Positions 51,018 through 64,000 of a DNA stretch of 64,000 bases are shown one piece after another. Below the pieces are notes generated by a model that saw only the letters and a program-made list of their open reading frames with translations, did no database searches and had not been told where the DNA came from. This stretch comes from Citromicrobium sp. UBA3494. Lineage in GTDB: Bacteria > Pseudomonadota > Alphaproteobacteria > Sphingomonadales > Sphingomonadaceae. The stretch lies in assembly GCA_002377695.1 (NCBI GenBank), contig DFQH01000001.1, forward strand, positions 543,282-607,281. The letters run 5' to 3'. The stretch's first letter is position 1. The number at the start of each line of letters is the position of its first letter. Both the position numbers and the translations under genes were made by a program.

Positions 51018-51197
51018 TTAGCCCTCCACCACCTCGACCATGTGCGGCAGCTTTGCGATTGCACCGCGCACTTCGGGGGTATCTTCCAGCTCGACCACCC
51101 GGTGCATTTTGCCCAGGCCCAGGCCGACGAGGATCTTCTTCTGCGATTCGGGGCGCCGGATGGGCGAACCGATCTGCTTGAGCTTGATCTTGGCCAT
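51018..51197 (-). CDS. rpmD: 50S ribosomal protein L30
   Basis: A 59-residue protein read from ATG 51197 ([20 protein letters not shown]) to TAA at 51018-51020. [20 protein letters not shown] is the family core. Length equals the norm of about 60 residues. It lies in the expected place between rpsE and rplO. Confidence 0.97.
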   Translation of the reverse strand: MAKIKLKQIGSPIRRPESQKKILVGLGLGKMHRVVELEDTPEVRGAIAKLPHMVEVVEG

Positions 51198-51203
51198 CGG
51201 TGA

Positions 51204-52070
51204 TTACTCCACTACCGCCGCGGCATCCGCCTCGGCTTCGGCTTCACTCGCGCCCGGATTGCCACGTGCGAGCAGATCGGCAACCTTCTTGCCCCGACGC
51301 TGAGCCACCGACTTGGGCGAGCTCTGGTTCTGGAGCGCGGCGAAGGTCGCGCGGATCATGTTGTAGGGGTTCGACGTGCCGACCGACTTGGTCACGACGT
51401 CGGACACGCCCAGGCTTTCGAACACGGCGCGCATCGGACCACCGGCGATAATGCCGGTACCCGGAGGCGCGGTCCGCACGGTCACCTTGCCGGCACCGAA
51501 ACGGCCCTTGCCGTCGTGGTGCAGCGTGCGGCCTTCCTTCAGCGCGACGCGGATCATCTGCTTGCGCGCAGAGGCCGAAGCCTTGCTGATCGCCTCGGGC
51601 ACTTCGCGGGCCTTGCCGTGGCCGAAGCCAACGCGGCCCTGGCCGTCGCCAACCACCACGAGAGCGGCGAAACCGAAGCGCTTACCGCCCTTCACCGTCT
51701 TCGAAACGCGGTTGATGTGCACCAGCTTTTCGATGATGCCGTCGTCTTCTTCCTCGCGCTTGCCACGACGATCGTCGCGACCACGGCCACGACCGCGTCC
51801 ACCGCGATCACCGCCGCCGCGATTGTCACGGCCACCACGGCCCTGACGCTCGCGCGGCTGGCCTTCGGCGCCCTGCGCGGGGCTCTGGTTGTCGGCCGCT
51901 TCGGAAGGCGTATCGGCGATTGCCGGCTCTTCCTTGGTCACCGCGTGCTCGGTTTCCGCTTCGGCAACACCGGAATCGGCCTTGGCCTTCGCGACCTCGG
52001 GCGTTTCGGGAACGCCGGGCGCCTGCTCGGGCGTCGCTTCGGTGTTTTCGTTCTTTTCGTCAGCCATCAT
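51204..52070 (-). CDS. rpsE: 30S ribosomal protein S5 with long N-terminal extension
   Basis: 288 residues; E. coli S5 has 167. The S5 core starts near residue 110 ([20 protein letters not shown]) and continues normally. The first 70 residues are acidic and disordered-looking (ENTEATPEQ ... SEAADNQSP). The next 40 are Arg/Gly-rich ([19 protein letters not shown]). The start is the first of two adjacent ATGs, overlapping the rplR stop (TGATG). S5 sits at the mRNA entry pore and helps decoding fidelity. The extension could reach mRNA or RNA-binding partners (inference). Confidence 0.97.
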   Translation of the reverse strand: MMADEKNENTEATPEQAPGVPETPEVAKAKADSGVAEAETEHAVTKEEPAIADTPSEAADNQSPAQGAEGQPRERQGRGGRDNRGGGDRGGRGRGRGRDDRRGKREEEDDGIIEKLVHINRVSKTVKGGKRFGFAALVVVGDGQGRVGFGHGKAREVPEAISKASASARKQMIRVALKEGRTLHHDGKGRFGAGKVTVRTAPPGTGIIAGGPMRAVFESLGVSDVVTKSVGTSNPYNMIRATFAALQNQSSPKSVAQRRGKKVADLLARGNPGASEAEAEADAAAVVE

Positions 52071-52414
52071 CAGAACTCCAGCCCGCCTTCGCGGGCGGCA
52101 TCGGCCAGCGCCTTCACGCGGCCATGAAACAGGAACCCGCCGCGGTCGAACACGACATTGGTCACACCCGCCTTCTTGGCGGCGTCGGCGATGTTCGAGC
52201 CGACCGTCTTGGCGGCGTCGATATTCGCGGTCGTGCCCTTCACGCCCAGCGTCGATGCGCTGGCGAGCGTCTTGCCCGCCGCATCGTCGATGATCTGCGC
52301 GTAGATGTGCTTGCCCGTGCGGTGGACCGACAGACGCGGCTTGCCACCGGCATTCTTGCGCAGCGCAGTGCGGACGCGCTGGCGGCGGCGTTCAAAGAGA
52401 GAAAGCTTTGCCAT
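52070..52414 (-). CDS. rplR: 50S ribosomal protein L18
   Basis: A 114-residue 5S rRNA-binding protein from ATG 52414 ([20 protein letters not shown]). [20 protein letters not shown] is the family end. A longer frame reaching into rplF is not used because the family start is clear. Confidence 0.98.
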   Translation of the reverse strand: MAKLSLFERRRQRVRTALRKNAGGKPRLSVHRTGKHIYAQIIDDAAGKTLASASTLGVKGTTANIDAAKTVGSNIADAAKKAGVTNVVFDRGGFLFHGRVKALADAAREGGLEF

Positions 52415-52415
52415 C

Positions 52416-52949
52416 TTACTTCTTCTTCCCTTCCTTGCGGAAGATGTACTCGCCCTGGTACTTGATACCCTTGCCCTTGTAGGGTTCGGGCTTGCGCCAG
52501 CGGCGGATTTCGGCGGCGAACTGGCCAACGGACTGCTTGTCGATACCGCTGATGATGACCGTGGTCTGATCGGGCGTTTCCACCTTCAGGCCTTCGGGCA
52601 CATCGAGATCGACATCATGCGAATAGCCGAGCTGAAGCTTCAGCTTCTTGCCCTGCGCCTGCGCACGATAACCGACACCGGAAATCTGCAGCGTCTTGGA
52701 AAAGCCTTCCGTCACGCCTTCGACCAGGTTGGACACCATCGTGCGCTGCATGCCCCAGTGGCTGCGCGCAGGCTTGGTGTCGTTGACCGGGTCGACCGCG
52801 ATCTGGCCGTCTTCCAGCTTGTAGGACACGAGATCGGACAGACCCATGGTGAGCGTGCCCTTGGGGCCCTTCACCGACAGGATGCCGTTATCGATCTTGG
52901 CCTCGACCCCGCTCGGGATCGCGACCGGACGTTTGCCGATGCGGCTCAT
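52416..52949 (-). CDS. rplF: 50S ribosomal protein L6
   Basis: A 177-residue protein with the start [20 protein letters not shown] and the C-terminal [19 protein letters not shown]. It lies near the sarcin-ricin loop. The start overlaps the rpsH stop codon. Confidence 0.98.
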   Translation of the reverse strand: MSRIGKRPVAIPSGVEAKIDNGILSVKGPKGTLTMGLSDLVSYKLEDGQIAVDPVNDTKPARSHWGMQRTMVSNLVEGVTEGFSKTLQISGVGYRAQAQGKKLKLQLGYSHDVDLDVPEGLKVETPDQTTVIISGIDKQSVGQFAAEIRRWRKPEPYKGKGIKYQGEYIFRKEGKKK

Positions 52950-53344
52950 CAGAACACCTCCGCCAGCACTTCGCCACCGACGTTCTGGCTGCGCGCTTCG
53001 GCATCCGAGAGCACGCCGCGCGGCGTCGAGACGATGGTGATGCCAAGGCCGTTGCGCACCGTCGGCAGCTCGCGGCTGGCCGAATAGATGCGCCGTCCCG
53101 GCTTGGACACGCGGGCGACATGCTTGATCGCAGGTTCGCCTTCGAAATATTTCAGTTCGATCCGCAGCGCCTTGTGCTTGCCGCTCTCGTCTTCGGTGTA
53201 GCCACGGATGTAGCCTTCACGCTGAAGCACTTCGAGGACGTTTGCACGCAGCTTGGATGCAGGCGACAGAACGGAGTCCTTCTTCGCCTGCTGGCCGTTA
53301 CGGATACGGGTGAGCATATCACCCAGGGGATCGGTCATCGCCAT
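52949..53344 (-). CDS. rpsH: 30S ribosomal protein S8
   Basis: A 131-residue protein beginning [20 protein letters not shown]; the family starts at MTDP, and either of the two Met codons could be used. S8 organises the central domain of 16S rRNA and in E. coli also represses the spc operon. The end [20 protein letters not shown] is typical. Confidence 0.98.
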   Translation of the reverse strand: MAMTDPLGDMLTRIRNGQQAKKDSVLSPASKLRANVLEVLQREGYIRGYTEDESGKHKALRIELKYFEGEPAIKHVARVSKPGRRIYSASRELPTVRNGLGITIVSTPRGVLSDAEARSQNVGGEVLAEVF

Positions 53345-53354
53345 GGTCTAATCC

Positions 53355-53660
53355 TCACCAGCTCGACTTGGTCAGGCCGGGAATCAGGCCCTTGTTGCCC
53401 AGATTCCGCAGCTCGATGCGGTTGATGCCGAACTTGCGGTAGTAGCCGCGCGGGCGGCCCGTGGTGGAACAGCGGTTGCGCACCCGGGTCGGGTTCGCGT
53501 TGCGCGGAATTTCAGCCATCTTGAGGCGCGCGATCAGCCGCTCGCTTTCGTCGAGCGACGTATCGTCGGCAATCGCCTTCAGCTTCGCGTACTTGTCCGC
53601 GTACTTCTTGACGAGAGCCTTGCGCTTCTCGTTCTTGTTGATGGAACTCAGTTTCGCCAT
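53355..53660 (-). CDS. rpsN: 30S ribosomal protein S14
   Basis: A 101-residue protein from ATG 53660 ([20 protein letters not shown]), the zinc-free long form; [20 protein letters not shown] is the family motif. A longer frame upstream is not supported. Standard position after rplE. Confidence 0.98.
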   Translation of the reverse strand: MAKLSSINKNEKRKALVKKYADKYAKLKAIADDTSLDESERLIARLKMAEIPRNANPTRVRNRCSTTGRPRGYYRKFGINRIELRNLGNKGLIPGLTKSSW

Positions 53661-53703
53661 TGGACTTAAGCTCTCTTCGTTTCTTGCGTCATCGGGCAAC
53701 GGC

Positions 53704-54288
53704 TCACGCCGCTTCCTTCTCTTCGTCGGCCTTTGCTTCGGCCGGGAACGGGAAACCGAACAGGCGCAGCAGTTCGCGTGCTTCCTCGTCGGTCTTCGCG
53801 GTGGTGGTCACGATGATATCCATGCCCCGGACCTTCTCGATCTGGTCGTAGGAAATCTCGGGGAAGATGATCTGCTCCTTCAGACCCATGGCGTAGTTGC
53901 CACGGCCATCGAAGCTCTTCGGATTGAGACCACGGAAGTCGCGGATGCGCGGCATCGCGACCGTCACCAGACGATCGAGGAATTCGTACATCCGGTCACG
54001 CCGCAGCGTCACCTTGCAGCCGATCGGCATGCCTTCACGCAGCTTGAACTGCGCGATGGACTTCTTGGCCTTGGTGATGACGGGCTTCTGGCCCGCGATC
54101 AGCGCCATTTCTTCGGCTGCGGTCTGGACCTTCTTCTTGTCCTGGCTCGCTTCGCCCACACCCATGTTGAGCGTGATCTTTTCGAGCCGGGGCACTTCGA
54201 GACGGTTCTTGTAGCCGAACTTCTCGGTCATCGCCTTGACGATCTGCTCGTCGTAGCGGGCCTTCATGCGGGGGGTATAATCAGCCAT
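53704..54288 (-). CDS. rplE: 50S ribosomal protein L5
   Basis: A 194-residue protein from ATG 54288 ([20 protein letters not shown]). [17 protein letters not shown] and [20 protein letters not shown] identify it. It adds about 12 charged residues at the end. It overlaps the end of rplX by eight bases. Confidence 0.98.
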   Translation of the reverse strand: MADYTPRMKARYDEQIVKAMTEKFGYKNRLEVPRLEKITLNMGVGEASQDKKKVQTAAEEMALIAGQKPVITKAKKSIAQFKLREGMPIGCKVTLRRDRMYEFLDRLVTVAMPRIRDFRGLNPKSFDGRGNYAMGLKEQIIFPEISYDQIEKVRGMDIIVTTTAKTDEEARELLRLFGFPFPAEAKADEEKEAA

Positions 54289-54601
54289 CGATGGTCTCTC
54301 CGGACTTGACCGCAACGCGCACCTTCTTGCCGTCGCGTTCTTCGATACGGACACGCGTAGGCGCCCCGTCCTTCGGGTCGGCAACTGCGACCTTCGCGAT
54401 GTTCATCGGCGCTTCGTAGCGGTCGATGCCGCCCTGCGGGTTCGCTTGCGAGGGCTTGCGGTGACGGGCGATCATGTTGACGCCTTCCACCACGACCTTG
54501 CCGTCCTTCGGCAGGACCTTGGCGACCGTACCGGTCTTGCCCTTGTCCTTGCCCGAAAGCACGACGACATTGTCGCCCTTCTTGATCTTCGCCATGCCCA
54601 T
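54281..54601 (-). CDS. rplX: 50S ribosomal protein L24
   Basis: 106 residues from ATG 54601, which overlaps the rplN stop (TAATG) and has ggaggt seven bases upstream; an ATG two codons later gives the usual [20 protein letters not shown]. The KOW motif is in that segment. L24 starts large-subunit assembly. Confidence 0.97.
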   Translation of the reverse strand: MGMAKIKKGDNVVVLSGKDKGKTGTVAKVLPKDGKVVVEGVNMIARHRKPSQANPQGGIDRYEAPMNIAKVAVADPKDGAPTRVRIEERDGKKVRVAVKSGETIDG

Positions 54602-54969
54602 TACAGCACCTCCGGTGCGAGCGAGATGATCTTCATGAAGCCGCGGCCGCGCAGTTCGCGCACCACCGGGCCGAAGATACGGGTGCCGATCGGCTCCTCG
54701 CTCTTGTTCACGAGTACGGCCGCGTTCGAATCGAAGCGGATCACGCTGCCATCGGCGCGGCGGACATCCTTCTTCGTGCGCACGATCACCGCGCGGTGAA
54801 CGTCGCCCTTCTTCACTTTGGCACGCGGCTGGGCTTCCTTCACGGAAACCACGATCACGTCCCCGACACTCGCGAAACGGCGCTTGGAGCCGCCCAGCAC
54901 CTTGATGCACTGGACGCGCTTTGCGCCGCTGTTATCCGCGACGTCGAGATTGGACTGCATCTGGATCAT
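54601..54969 (-). CDS. rplN: 50S ribosomal protein L14
   Basis: A 122-residue protein, [20 protein letters not shown] to [12 protein letters not shown], the standard length. It contacts the 30S subunit at bridge B8. It heads the spc-type group after rpsQ. Confidence 0.99.
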   Translation of the reverse strand: MIQMQSNLDVADNSGAKRVQCIKVLGGSKRRFASVGDVIVVSVKEAQPRAKVKKGDVHRAVIVRTKKDVRRADGSVIRFDSNAAVLVNKSEEPIGTRIFGPVVRELRGRGFMKIISLAPEVL

Positions 54970-55030
54970 CGATCCGGTTCCTTCTCAATGGCTTGCCAGA
55001 ACCAGTCTGGCAGTTCCTTTAACGTCTAAC

Positions 55031-55333
55031 TTAGTCGGCCGTACCGGGAGTGGCTTCCGCCACGTCCAGATTGGCTTCGACCGCCTGCACGCCGCCCGAG
55101 ACGACCCGGTCCTTGACGGCCCAGGTCTTGGTCTTCGAGATCGGCTTGGTTTCCTCGATCCGCACGATGTCGCCGAGTTCGTACTCGTTCTTCTCGTCGT
55201 GGGCGTGGTACTTCTTCGAACGGCGGATGATCTTGCCGTAGAGCGGGTGCTTCACCTTACGCTCGACCAGCACGGTCACCGTCTTGTCGGTCTTGGTAGA
55301 AGTGACCGTCCCGATAAGGATACGCTTGGGCAT
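55031..55333 (-). CDS. rpsQ: 30S ribosomal protein S17
   Basis: A 100-residue protein, [20 protein letters not shown], with [20 protein letters not shown]. The C-terminal 20 residues ([19 protein letters not shown]) are an added tail beyond the core of about 80 residues. Confidence 0.98.
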   Translation of the reverse strand: MPKRILIGTVTSTKTDKTVTVLVERKVKHPLYGKIIRRSKKYHAHDEKNEYELGDIVRIEETKPISKTKTWAVKDRVVSGGVQAVEANLDVAEATPGTAD

Positions 55334-55343
55334 AGTCTACTCC

Positions 55344-55559
55344 TTACGCCTTGCTTTTCGCGGCAGCGGCGCGGGTGCGCTCGTTCTGCAGCGTCTTGAT
55401 GCGCGCGATCGTGCGGCGGACTTCCTGCACGCGAGCGGGGCGCTCAAGCTGGTTGGTCGCGGCCTGAAAGCGCAGGTTGAACGCCTCACGCTTGAGCTCG
55501 GTGAGCTCGGCGGTCAGCTGGTCGTCGCTCTTCTGGCGAAGGTCTTCGGTGTTGCTCAC
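55344..55559 (-). CDS. rpmC: 50S ribosomal protein L29
   Basis: A 71-residue helical hairpin at the tunnel exit; [20 protein letters not shown] is the family motif. The start codon overlaps the rplP stop (ATGA). Confidence 0.97.
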   Translation of the reverse strand: MSNTEDLRQKSDDQLTAELTELKREAFNLRFQAATNQLERPARVQEVRRTIARIKTLQNERTRAAAAKSKA

Positions 55560-55993
55560 TTTTCGCCTTTCAGGTGGGATTGGTCACCAAGACGCGCCAC
55601 CACCTTTGTCTTGATCGGCAGCTTCATCGCGGCACGCTCGAACGCTTCCGCGGCCAGCGGACCCGACACGCCGTCGAGTTCGAACAGGATGCGGCCCGGC
55701 TTCACGCGGGCGGCCCAGTATTCGACCGAGCCCTTGCCCTTACCCTGCCGGACTTCCGCAGGCTTCTTCGACACCGGCACATCCGGGAACACGCGGATCC
55801 ACAGGCGCCCCTGGCGCTTCATGTGACGCGTGATCGCACGGCGAGCAGCCTCGATCTGGCGAGCGGTGATCCGCTCGGGTTCCATCGCCTTCAGTCCGTA
55901 GGAGCCGAAGTTGAGTTCGGTACCGCCCTTGGCATTGCCATGGATCTTGCCCTTGAAGGCCTTGCGATACTTGGTTCGTTTGGGTTGCAGCAT
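55556..55993 (-). CDS. rplP: 50S ribosomal protein L16
   Basis: A 145-residue protein, [20 protein letters not shown], with [20 protein letters not shown] and [20 protein letters not shown]. It contacts the A-site tRNA. Standard order between rpsC and rpmC. Confidence 0.99.
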   Translation of the reverse strand: MLQPKRTKYRKAFKGKIHGNAKGGTELNFGSYGLKAMEPERITARQIEAARRAITRHMKRQGRLWIRVFPDVPVSKKPAEVRQGKGKGSVEYWAARVKPGRILFELDGVSGPLAAEAFERAAMKLPIKTKVVARLGDQSHLKGEK

Positions 55994-56014
55994 GGTTCTT
56001 TCCTAATCCTGCAA

Positions 56015-56710
56015 TCAGCGCGCCGGGCGCACGCCGGAGGTCTGTGCCTCCATCATCAGACGATCCTGCGCGGTCGGATCATGCGCAAGGATTTCGCCTT
56101 TGAAGATCCAGCACTTGATGCCGATGATGCCGTATGCGGTCAGCGCCTCGGCTTCGGCATAGTCGACATTGGCACGCAGCGTGTGGAGCGGAACGCGGCC
56201 CTCGCGGTACCACTCCACGCGGGCGATTTCCGCACCGCCGAGACGGCCGCCGCACACGATCTTGATGCCTTCGGCACCCAGACGCAGAGCGGACTGCACG
56301 GCGCGCTTCATCGCACGGCGGAAGGCCACGCGGCGCACCAGCTGATCGGCAATGCCCTGCGCGACGAGCTTGGCATCGACTTCCGGCTTGCGGATCTCGA
56401 CGATGTTCAGCTTCACTTCGCTCTCGGTCATGCCGGCGAGCTTGGTGCGCAGCTTCTCGATATCCGCGCCCTTCTTGCCGATGATGACACCGGGGCGGGC
56501 GGCAAAGATGGAGATGCGGCACAGCTTGGCCGGACGCTCGATCACGACCTTCGAGATCGCGGCCTGCGGCAGCGAATCGACGATGTGCTTGCGGATCTCG
56601 ATGTCTTCCTTGAGCAGCTTGGCATAGTCGCGCCCTTCGGCGTACCAACGGCTGTCCCAGGTGCGGTTGATCTGCAGGCGCAGACCGATCGGATTGCTCT
56701 TCTGACCCAT
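56015..56710 (-). CDS. rpsC: 30S ribosomal protein S3
   Basis: A 231-residue protein from ATG 56710 ([20 protein letters not shown]). The KH-type motif [14 protein letters not shown] is visible. It forms part of the mRNA entry helicase with S4 and S5. A ten-codon upstream extension overlapping rplV is not used. Confidence 0.99.
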   Translation of the reverse strand: MGQKSNPIGLRLQINRTWDSRWYAEGRDYAKLLKEDIEIRKHIVDSLPQAAISKVVIERPAKLCRISIFAARPGVIIGKKGADIEKLRTKLAGMTESEVKLNIVEIRKPEVDAKLVAQGIADQLVRRVAFRRAMKRAVQSALRLGAEGIKIVCGGRLGGAEIARVEWYREGRVPLHTLRANVDYAEAEALTAYGIIGIKCWIFKGEILAHDPTAQDRLMMEAQTSGVRPAR

Positions 56711-56711
56711 C

Positions 56712-57089
56712 TTACGCTTCCTCGACTTCGCGCACGACAATGCGCAGGCGGCTGAAGGGCTTCAGGATGCGGGTCGACTTGCCGCGACCGCGCGTCATGA
56801 ACCGCTTCATGGTGATCGACTTGCCCACGCTTGCTTCGGCGACGACCAGCGAGTCGACGTCGAGATCGTGGTTGTTCTCGGCATTGGCGATTGCCGACGC
56901 GAGCACCTTGCTCGCGTCCTTGGCCATCGCCTTCTTCGAAAAGGCGAGGATGTTCATCGCCTCTTCGGCCTTCTTGCCGCGGATCAGCTCGGCAACGAGG
57001 TTCAGCTTCTGGGCCGACCCACGGATCGTGGTGCCGACGGCCAGCGCCTCGTTATCGGCGACGCGGCGCGGAGCTTTCTGCTTGCTCAT
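56712..57089 (-). CDS. rplV: 50S ribosomal protein L22
   Basis: A 125-residue protein whose loop lines the exit tunnel ([20 protein letters not shown]). The N-terminal tail [20 protein letters not shown] is longer than in E. coli. The start overlaps the rpsS stop. Confidence 0.98.
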   Translation of the reverse strand: MSKQKAPRRVADNEALAVGTTIRGSAQKLNLVAELIRGKKAEEAMNILAFSKKAMAKDASKVLASAIANAENNHDLDVDSLVVAEASVGKSITMKRFMTRGRGKSTRILKPFSRLRIVVREVEEA

Positions 57090-57364
57090 CAGCGCTTGCC
57101 TTTCTTGTCGGCAGCATGGCCCGGGAAGGTGCGCGTGGGCGCGAATTCACCGAGCTTGTGACCGACCATCTCTTCGGAGACGGAGACCGGGATAAACTTG
57201 TGGCCGTTGTAGACGTTGAACGTCAGCCCAACGAACTGCGGCAGGATGGTGGAGCGGCGCGACCAGGTCTTGATCGGCGCGGTGCTGGCCTTTTCCTGTG
57301 CATCCTCTGCCTTCTTGAGAAGGCTGAGTTCCACAAACGGACCTTTCCAAACGGAACGTGCCAT
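57089..57364 (-). CDS. rpsS: 30S ribosomal protein S19
   Basis: A 91-residue protein from ATG 57364 ([20 protein letters not shown]), ending [21 protein letters not shown] longer frame reaching into rplB is not supported. Confidence 0.98.
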   Translation of the reverse strand: MARSVWKGPFVELSLLKKAEDAQEKASTAPIKTWSRRSTILPQFVGLTFNVYNGHKFIPVSVSEEMVGHKLGEFAPTRTFPGHAADKKGKR

Positions 57365-57372
57365 TGCTGCGA

Positions 57373-58209
57373 TTACCTCTTCTTCTTCGCGTGGCGCGAA
57401 CGGATGATCATCTTGTCCGTCTGCTTGTTCTTGCGGGTACGGGCGCCCTTGGTCGGCTTGCCCCACGGGGTCACCGGATGGCGGCCGCCGCTGGTCTTGC
57501 CTTCACCACCGCCGTGGGGGTGATCGACCGGGTTCTTTGCGACACCGCGAGTCAGCGGACGGCGGCCCTTCCAGCGGGTGCGACCGGCCTTGCCGAAGTT
57601 CTGGTTCTGGTTGTCGGGGTTCGAAACCGCGCCAACCGTACCCATGCAATCGGCGCGCAGGTAACGCTGCTCGCCCGAGTTGAGGCGAACGATGACCATG
57701 CCGCGGTCACGACCGACCAGCTGCACGTAGGCACCGGCCGAACGCGCGATCTGGCCACCCTTGCCCGGCTTCATCTCCACATTGTGGATGATGGTGCCGA
57801 CCGGCATGTTGCCCAGCGGCATCGCGTTGCCAGGCTTGGTGTCGACACGCTCGCCAGCCACCACCTTGTCGCCAACGGCAAGCCGCTGCGGCGCGATGAT
57901 GTAGGCCAGCTCTTCGTCGGCATACTTGATCAGCGCGATGAAGGCAGTGCGGTTGGGATCGTACTCGATCCGCTCAACGGTGCCTTCGACGTCCCACTTG
58001 CGGCGCTTGAAGTCGATGTAACGATACTTCTGCTTGTGACCGCCCGCGATCCCGCGACTGGTGACGTGGCCCTTGTTGTTGCGACCGCCCGTCTTGCGCT
58101 TGCCTTCGGTAAGCGTCTTGACCGGCGAACCCTTGTAGAGCCCGGACTTGTCGACCAGGATCAGGCCGCGACGGGCCGGGCTGGTCGGTTTGTAGTTCTT
58201 GAGTGCCAT
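57373..58209 (-). CDS. rplB: 50S ribosomal protein L2
   Basis: A 278-residue protein. [20 protein letters not shown] contains the conserved histidine near the peptidyl-transferase centre. It starts [20 protein letters not shown]. Standard length and place. Confidence 0.99.
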   Translation of the reverse strand: MALKNYKPTSPARRGLILVDKSGLYKGSPVKTLTEGKRKTGGRNNKGHVTSRGIAGGHKQKYRYIDFKRRKWDVEGTVERIEYDPNRTAFIALIKYADEELAYIIAPQRLAVGDKVVAGERVDTKPGNAMPLGNMPVGTIIHNVEMKPGKGGQIARSAGAYVQLVGRDRGMVIVRLNSGEQRYLRADCMGTVGAVSNPDNQNQNFGKAGRTRWKGRRPLTRGVAKNPVDHPHGGGEGKTSGGRHPVTPWGKPTKGARTRKNKQTDKMIIRSRHAKKKR

Positions 58210-58226
58210 GGTTCCGTCCTAGCTCC

Positions 58227-58535
58227 TCAGACGCCGCTCGTGACGTCGATGGAATCGCCGTCCTTAAGCGTCACGATCGCCTTCTTCACGTCGTTGCGAC
58301 GATAGGGCTTGCCCCGCCAGCGCTTGACCTTGCCCTTGGTCACGATGGTGTTCACGCCCGCGACCTTCACGTCGAACAGCGCTTCCACCGCTTCGCGGAT
58401 CTGCGGCTTCGTGGCGTCGTTCGACACCTTGAAGACCACCGCGTTGTTCTCGCTCGCAAGCGTGGACTTCTCGGTGATGTGCGGCGCGAGAATCACGTCG
58501 TAGTGCCGCGCGTCGATTTCCTGCTTCTTAGCCAT
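58227..58535 (-). CDS. rplW: 50S ribosomal protein L23
   Basis: A 102-residue exit-tunnel protein that docks trigger factor and [23 protein letters not shown] and [20 protein letters not shown] identify it. It overlaps the end of rplD by eight bases. Confidence 0.98.
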   Translation of the reverse strand: MAKKQEIDARHYDVILAPHITEKSTLASENNAVVFKVSNDATKPQIREAVEALFDVKVAGVNTIVTKGKVKRWRGKPYRRNDVKKAIVTLKDGDSIDVTSGV

Positions 58536-59154
58536 TGAAGCGCGCCTCCAGCTTTTCGACCGCGTCCTTGGTGAGGACCAGCGTGTCGTGCTTCAGGATG
58601 TCGTACACGTTGGCGCCGATCGCCGGCATCACGTTCACGCCCGGAAGGTTACCGGCAGCGCGCGCGAAATCTTCGTTCACACTCTCGCCGTCGATCACCA
58701 GAACCTTGCCGTTCCAGCCCGCCTTGTCGAAGTGGCCTTTCAGCGCCTTCGTCTTGGCGTCCTTCAGCTCAAGACTATCGACAACCACCAGGCCGTCCCT
58801 GGCCTTGGTGCTGAGCGCCATCTTGAGGCCGAGCGAACGGATCTTCTTGTTCAGCGACATGTTGAAGTCGCGCTTGCGCGCGCCGTGCGCCTTGCCGCCG
58901 CCGATGAAGATCGGCGCGCCGCGATCGCCGTGGCGAGCGCCGCCCGAACCCTTCTGACGGCCGAACTTCTTGCCGGTGCGGGCCACGTCCGAACGCTCGC
59001 GCGTCGGGCGCGCGGTCGCACGGCGGTTCCACAGCTGCCAGGTGACGACCCGGTGAAGAATGTCGGCCCGGGGCTCCACCCCGAACACGGCATCGTTCAG
59101 CTCGATATCACCCGAGCCCTTGCCGCCATCGATTTTCTGTATCGCGATCTTCAC
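58528..59154 (-). CDS. rplD: 50S ribosomal protein L4
   Basis: A 208-residue protein. [20 protein letters not shown] with [14 protein letters not shown] is the tunnel loop. In gammaproteobacteria L4 also represses the S10 operon; whether it does so here is open. It starts two bases after rplC. Confidence 0.98.
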   Translation of the reverse strand: MKIAIQKIDGGKGSGDIELNDAVFGVEPRADILHRVVTWQLWNRRATARPTRERSDVARTGKKFGRQKGSGGARHGDRGAPIFIGGGKAHGARKRDFNMSLNKKIRSLGLKMALSTKARDGLVVVDSLELKDAKTKALKGHFDKAGWNGKVLVIDGESVNEDFARAAGNLPGVNVMPAIGANVYDILKHDTLVLTKDAVEKLEARFNG

Positions 59155-59156
59155 GA

Positions 59157-59993
59157 TCAGGACTCCTTGCCTTCGGTGTCGTCGCTCTCGGCGCCGGCAT
59201 CCTGCTGCTGCATCAGCTTTTCCTGCTGCTCGGGCGTGACTTCGGTGTGCACTTCGTGCTCCGCCGCGGTCTCGACCAGGCCGGCATCCGCTTCCTCGTG
59301 CTCGATCTCGTCGGCATTGCGACGCATCGCACCAGGGAACGGCGCATCGGCCGGCATCGGCAGCTTCACTGCATCGGCCACCAGCATCCAGCTGTTCTTC
59401 GCGCCGGGCACCGAGCCCTTGACGAACAGCAGGCCACGCTCGGAGTCCGTGCGGACGATCTCGAGGTTCTGCTGCGTGCGCTGACGGTCGCCCATGTGGC
59501 CGGCCATCTTCTTGTTCTTGAACACGCGGCCGGGATCCTGGCGGTTACCGGTCGAACCGTGCGAACGGTGCGACAGCGAAACGCCGTGCGTGGCACGCAG
59601 ACCGCCGAAGCCCCAGCGCTTCATGGCACCGGCAAAGCCCTTGCCCTGCGTGTAGCCGGACACGTCGACCTTCTGGCCCGCAATGAAGTGATCGGCGGTG
59701 ATCGTCGCGCCGACGGGAAGAAGGCCTTCCTCGTTCTCGACACGGAATTCCGCGACCTTCATCTTCAGGCCCACTTCCGCCTTCGCGAAAGCTTCGCGCT
59801 GCGGCTTGTTGACATTCTTCTGCTTCGCTTCGCCCGAACCGACCTGGACGGACCAGTAGCCGTCGCGGTCCTGGGTGCGGTTGCCGGTGACCTGACAGCC
59901 TTCCAGCGCCAGAACGGTTACGGGCACGTGCCGTCCGTCCTCCTGGAAGAGGCGGGTCATCCCGACTTTTTTCGCGATCACGCCTGTGCGCAT
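59157..59993 (-). CDS. rplC: 50S ribosomal protein L3 with acidic C-terminal tail
   Basis: 278 residues; E. coli L3 has 209. The core is normal: [20 protein letters not shown], then [20 protein letters not shown] with the methylated-glutamine region near [15 protein letters not shown]. After about residue 225 comes a tail rich in Glu, Asp and Gln ([10 protein letters not shown] ... [15 protein letters not shown]). L3 is the second S10-operon gene and follows a 284-bp structured spacer. Confidence 0.97.
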   Translation of the reverse strand: MRTGVIAKKVGMTRLFQEDGRHVPVTVLALEGCQVTGNRTQDRDGYWSVQVGSGEAKQKNVNKPQREAFAKAEVGLKMKVAEFRVENEEGLLPVGATITADHFIAGQKVDVSGYTQGKGFAGAMKRWGFGGLRATHGVSLSHRSHGSTGNRQDPGRVFKNKKMAGHMGDRQRTQQNLEIVRTDSERGLLFVKGSVPGAKNSWMLVADAVKLPMPADAPFPGAMRRNADEIEHEEADAGLVETAAEHEVHTEVTPEQQEKLMQQQDAGAESDDTEGKES

Positions 59994-60277
59994 CGTCTTG
60001 AACTCCTAAACAGAGGCACCCCGGCCCATCCGAGGTGCTTGCGGGCCGTTTTCAACGGCCCCAGCCCAAATTGTGATGCGTCGCCCCGTCCGGGCTGATT
60101 GCGCGCCTGGGAACAGGAGCGCGAGACGGGGGACGCAGACCCGGCCTGATTCCCGAAGGAATGGTCCGGCGGTATCCCGATGTCTTGCCTGGCCTTGCGG
60201 CCCGGCGGGGCTATCGAGCGCCCCGAAACTTCCCTGCCCGCTTAACGTCCGGCAGGAGGACGGAAAACCCGAGTCGC
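59994..60277 (-). promoter_or_regulatory. Structured spacer between rpsJ and rplC
   Basis: No gene. On the minus strand it contains several hairpins: attcc-ttcg-ggaat inside an outer ccgg pairing (60149-60162 core), gggccgtt-gaa-aacggccc (60043-60061) and gcacc ... ggtgc (60016-60038). These lie just upstream of the rplC ribosome-binding site (aggag). The usual gap here is far shorter. The layout would suit an internal control element for the S10 genes; that is inference. Confidence 0.5.
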
Positions 60278-60589
60278 TTAAGCGAGCTTGATTTCCACAT
60301 TCACGCCCGCAGCGAGGTCCAGCTTCATCAGCGCGTCGACCGTCTGGGCGTTGGGCTGCACGATGTCGAGCAGCCGCTTGTAGGTGCGAACCTCGAACTG
60401 CTCGCGCGACTTCTTGTCGATGTGCGGGCCGCGGTTCACGGTGAACTTCTCGATGCGCGTCGGCAGGGGAATAGGTCCACGGATGAGTGCGCCGGTGCGG
60501 CGTGCAGTATCCGCGATCTCGCCCGTTGCCTGGTCGAGCACGCGGTGGTCGAAGGCCTTGAGGCGAATACGGATATTCTGTGCGTCCAT
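60278..60589 (-). CDS. rpsJ: 30S ribosomal protein S10
   Basis: A 103-residue protein, [20 protein letters not shown], with [20 protein letters not shown]. It is also the NusE antitermination factor. It is the first S10 gene after the tuf terminator, and is separated from rplC by 284 bp. Confidence 0.98.
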   Translation of the reverse strand: MDAQNIRIRLKAFDHRVLDQATGEIADTARRTGALIRGPIPLPTRIEKFTVNRGPHIDKKSREQFEVRTYKRLLDIVQPNAQTVDALMKLDLAAGVNVEIKLA

Positions 60590-60631
60590 GTCCTAGTCTA
60601 CCGATGCGAAAGAGCCGAGGGCTTAAAGCCC

Positions 60632-60680
60632 CAAAAATAAAGAACCGCCCCACCCAACCGAAGTTCTCGGTGAGGGGCGG
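60632..60680 (-). terminator. Rho-independent terminator after tuf
   Basis: On the minus strand the stem ccgcccc ... ggggcgg (60674-60680 and 60645-60651) encloses a second stem accga/tcggt and is followed by ttctttattttt. It lies 58 bases below the tuf stop codon and 43 bases before rpsJ. Confidence 0.88.
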
Positions 60681-60737
60681 CCCCCGTGAAATCTGACCGG
60701 CGGAGGAACGAATCCCCCGCCGGTGCAGGCGCCTATA

Positions 60738-61928
<1,191 letters not shown>

Positions 61929-61969
61929 TTTCTCTAATTACCTCTGTCTGAAATGGGATTTGTGCGGGG

Positions 61970-62003
61970 AAAAGGCGGCGCCCGCTCAAAATCAGGCGCC
62001 GCC
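61970..62003 (-). terminator. Terminator-like hairpin between fusA and tuf
   Basis: The arms ggcggcgcc (61974-61982) and ggcgccgcc (61995-62003) form a nine-base stem, followed on the minus strand by tttt. It follows the fusA stop codon by 19 bases, so part of the transcription from fusA should end before tuf. Confidence 0.75.
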
Positions 62004-62022
62004 CCTAGACCTATCGCTCGCC

Positions 62023-64000
<1,978 letters not shown>

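Overview
The window reads as one chromosome segment of a high-GC alphaproteobacterium of the order Sphingomonadales, most likely family Erythrobacteraceae. The reasons are the order of the str/S10/spc/alpha ribosomal genes, a GTTC-N7-GTTC LexA site at uvrA, a 2-oxoglutarate dehydrogenase cluster joined to mdh and sucD, and many short secreted proteins typical of that group. The genus cannot be fixed from sequence alone. No tRNA, rRNA or CRISPR array was seen.

Bases 1-5,300 are on the plus strand: the end of a molybdopterin oxidoreductase, a small hypothetical gene, a cyclopropane-fatty-acid synthase, a DksA/TraR zinc-finger protein, argG, an RlpA-like protein and a membrane protein. Bases 5,266-13,400 are the most accessory part. 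They hold a phage terminase-small-subunit-like gene, palindromic repeats, a clearly AT-rich gene with a HEPN-type Rx4H motif, LexA-controlled uvrA, and two unrelated hypothetical genes that share a repeated upstream sequence.

Bases 13,400-28,700 mix housekeeping and envelope genes: an NAD(P)-binding protein, thpR, a GH24 lysozyme coupled to a lipoprotein, an M3 peptidase, two small secreted proteins, a complete cobalamin-uptake operon (btuB-btuF-btuC-btuD) behind a cobalamin riboswitch, a SleB-type cell-wall hydrolase and a GGDEF-EAL protein.

Bases 28,860-38,220 form the TCA block mdh - [GIY-YIG element] - sucD - sucA - sucB - [REP pair] - lpd, followed by a membrane protein with SEDS-like motifs and a VOC protein. 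Then come a TRIC-type channel, two paralogous secreted proteins, a prolyl oligopeptidase and a serine beta-lactamase-fold protein.

Bases 44,520-64,000 are on the minus strand: fusA (cut by the window end), tuf, the S10-spc ribosomal genes from rpsJ to secY and adk, an extra exported SRPBCC-like gene, and then rpsM-rpsK-rpoA-rplQ. The last four have two good sigma-70-type promoters and a strong terminator.

The most unusual element is a short gene for a GIY-YIG nuclease at 29,889-30,182. It is bounded by a perfect 29-bp inverted repeat (29,847-29,875 and 30,184-30,212), and each arm is itself a REP-like hairpin. Diverged copies of the same REP occur without the gene as an inverted pair between sucB and lpd. 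This suggests a REP family served by a GIY-YIG nuclease instead of the usual Y1 transposase. That is an inference from the layout.
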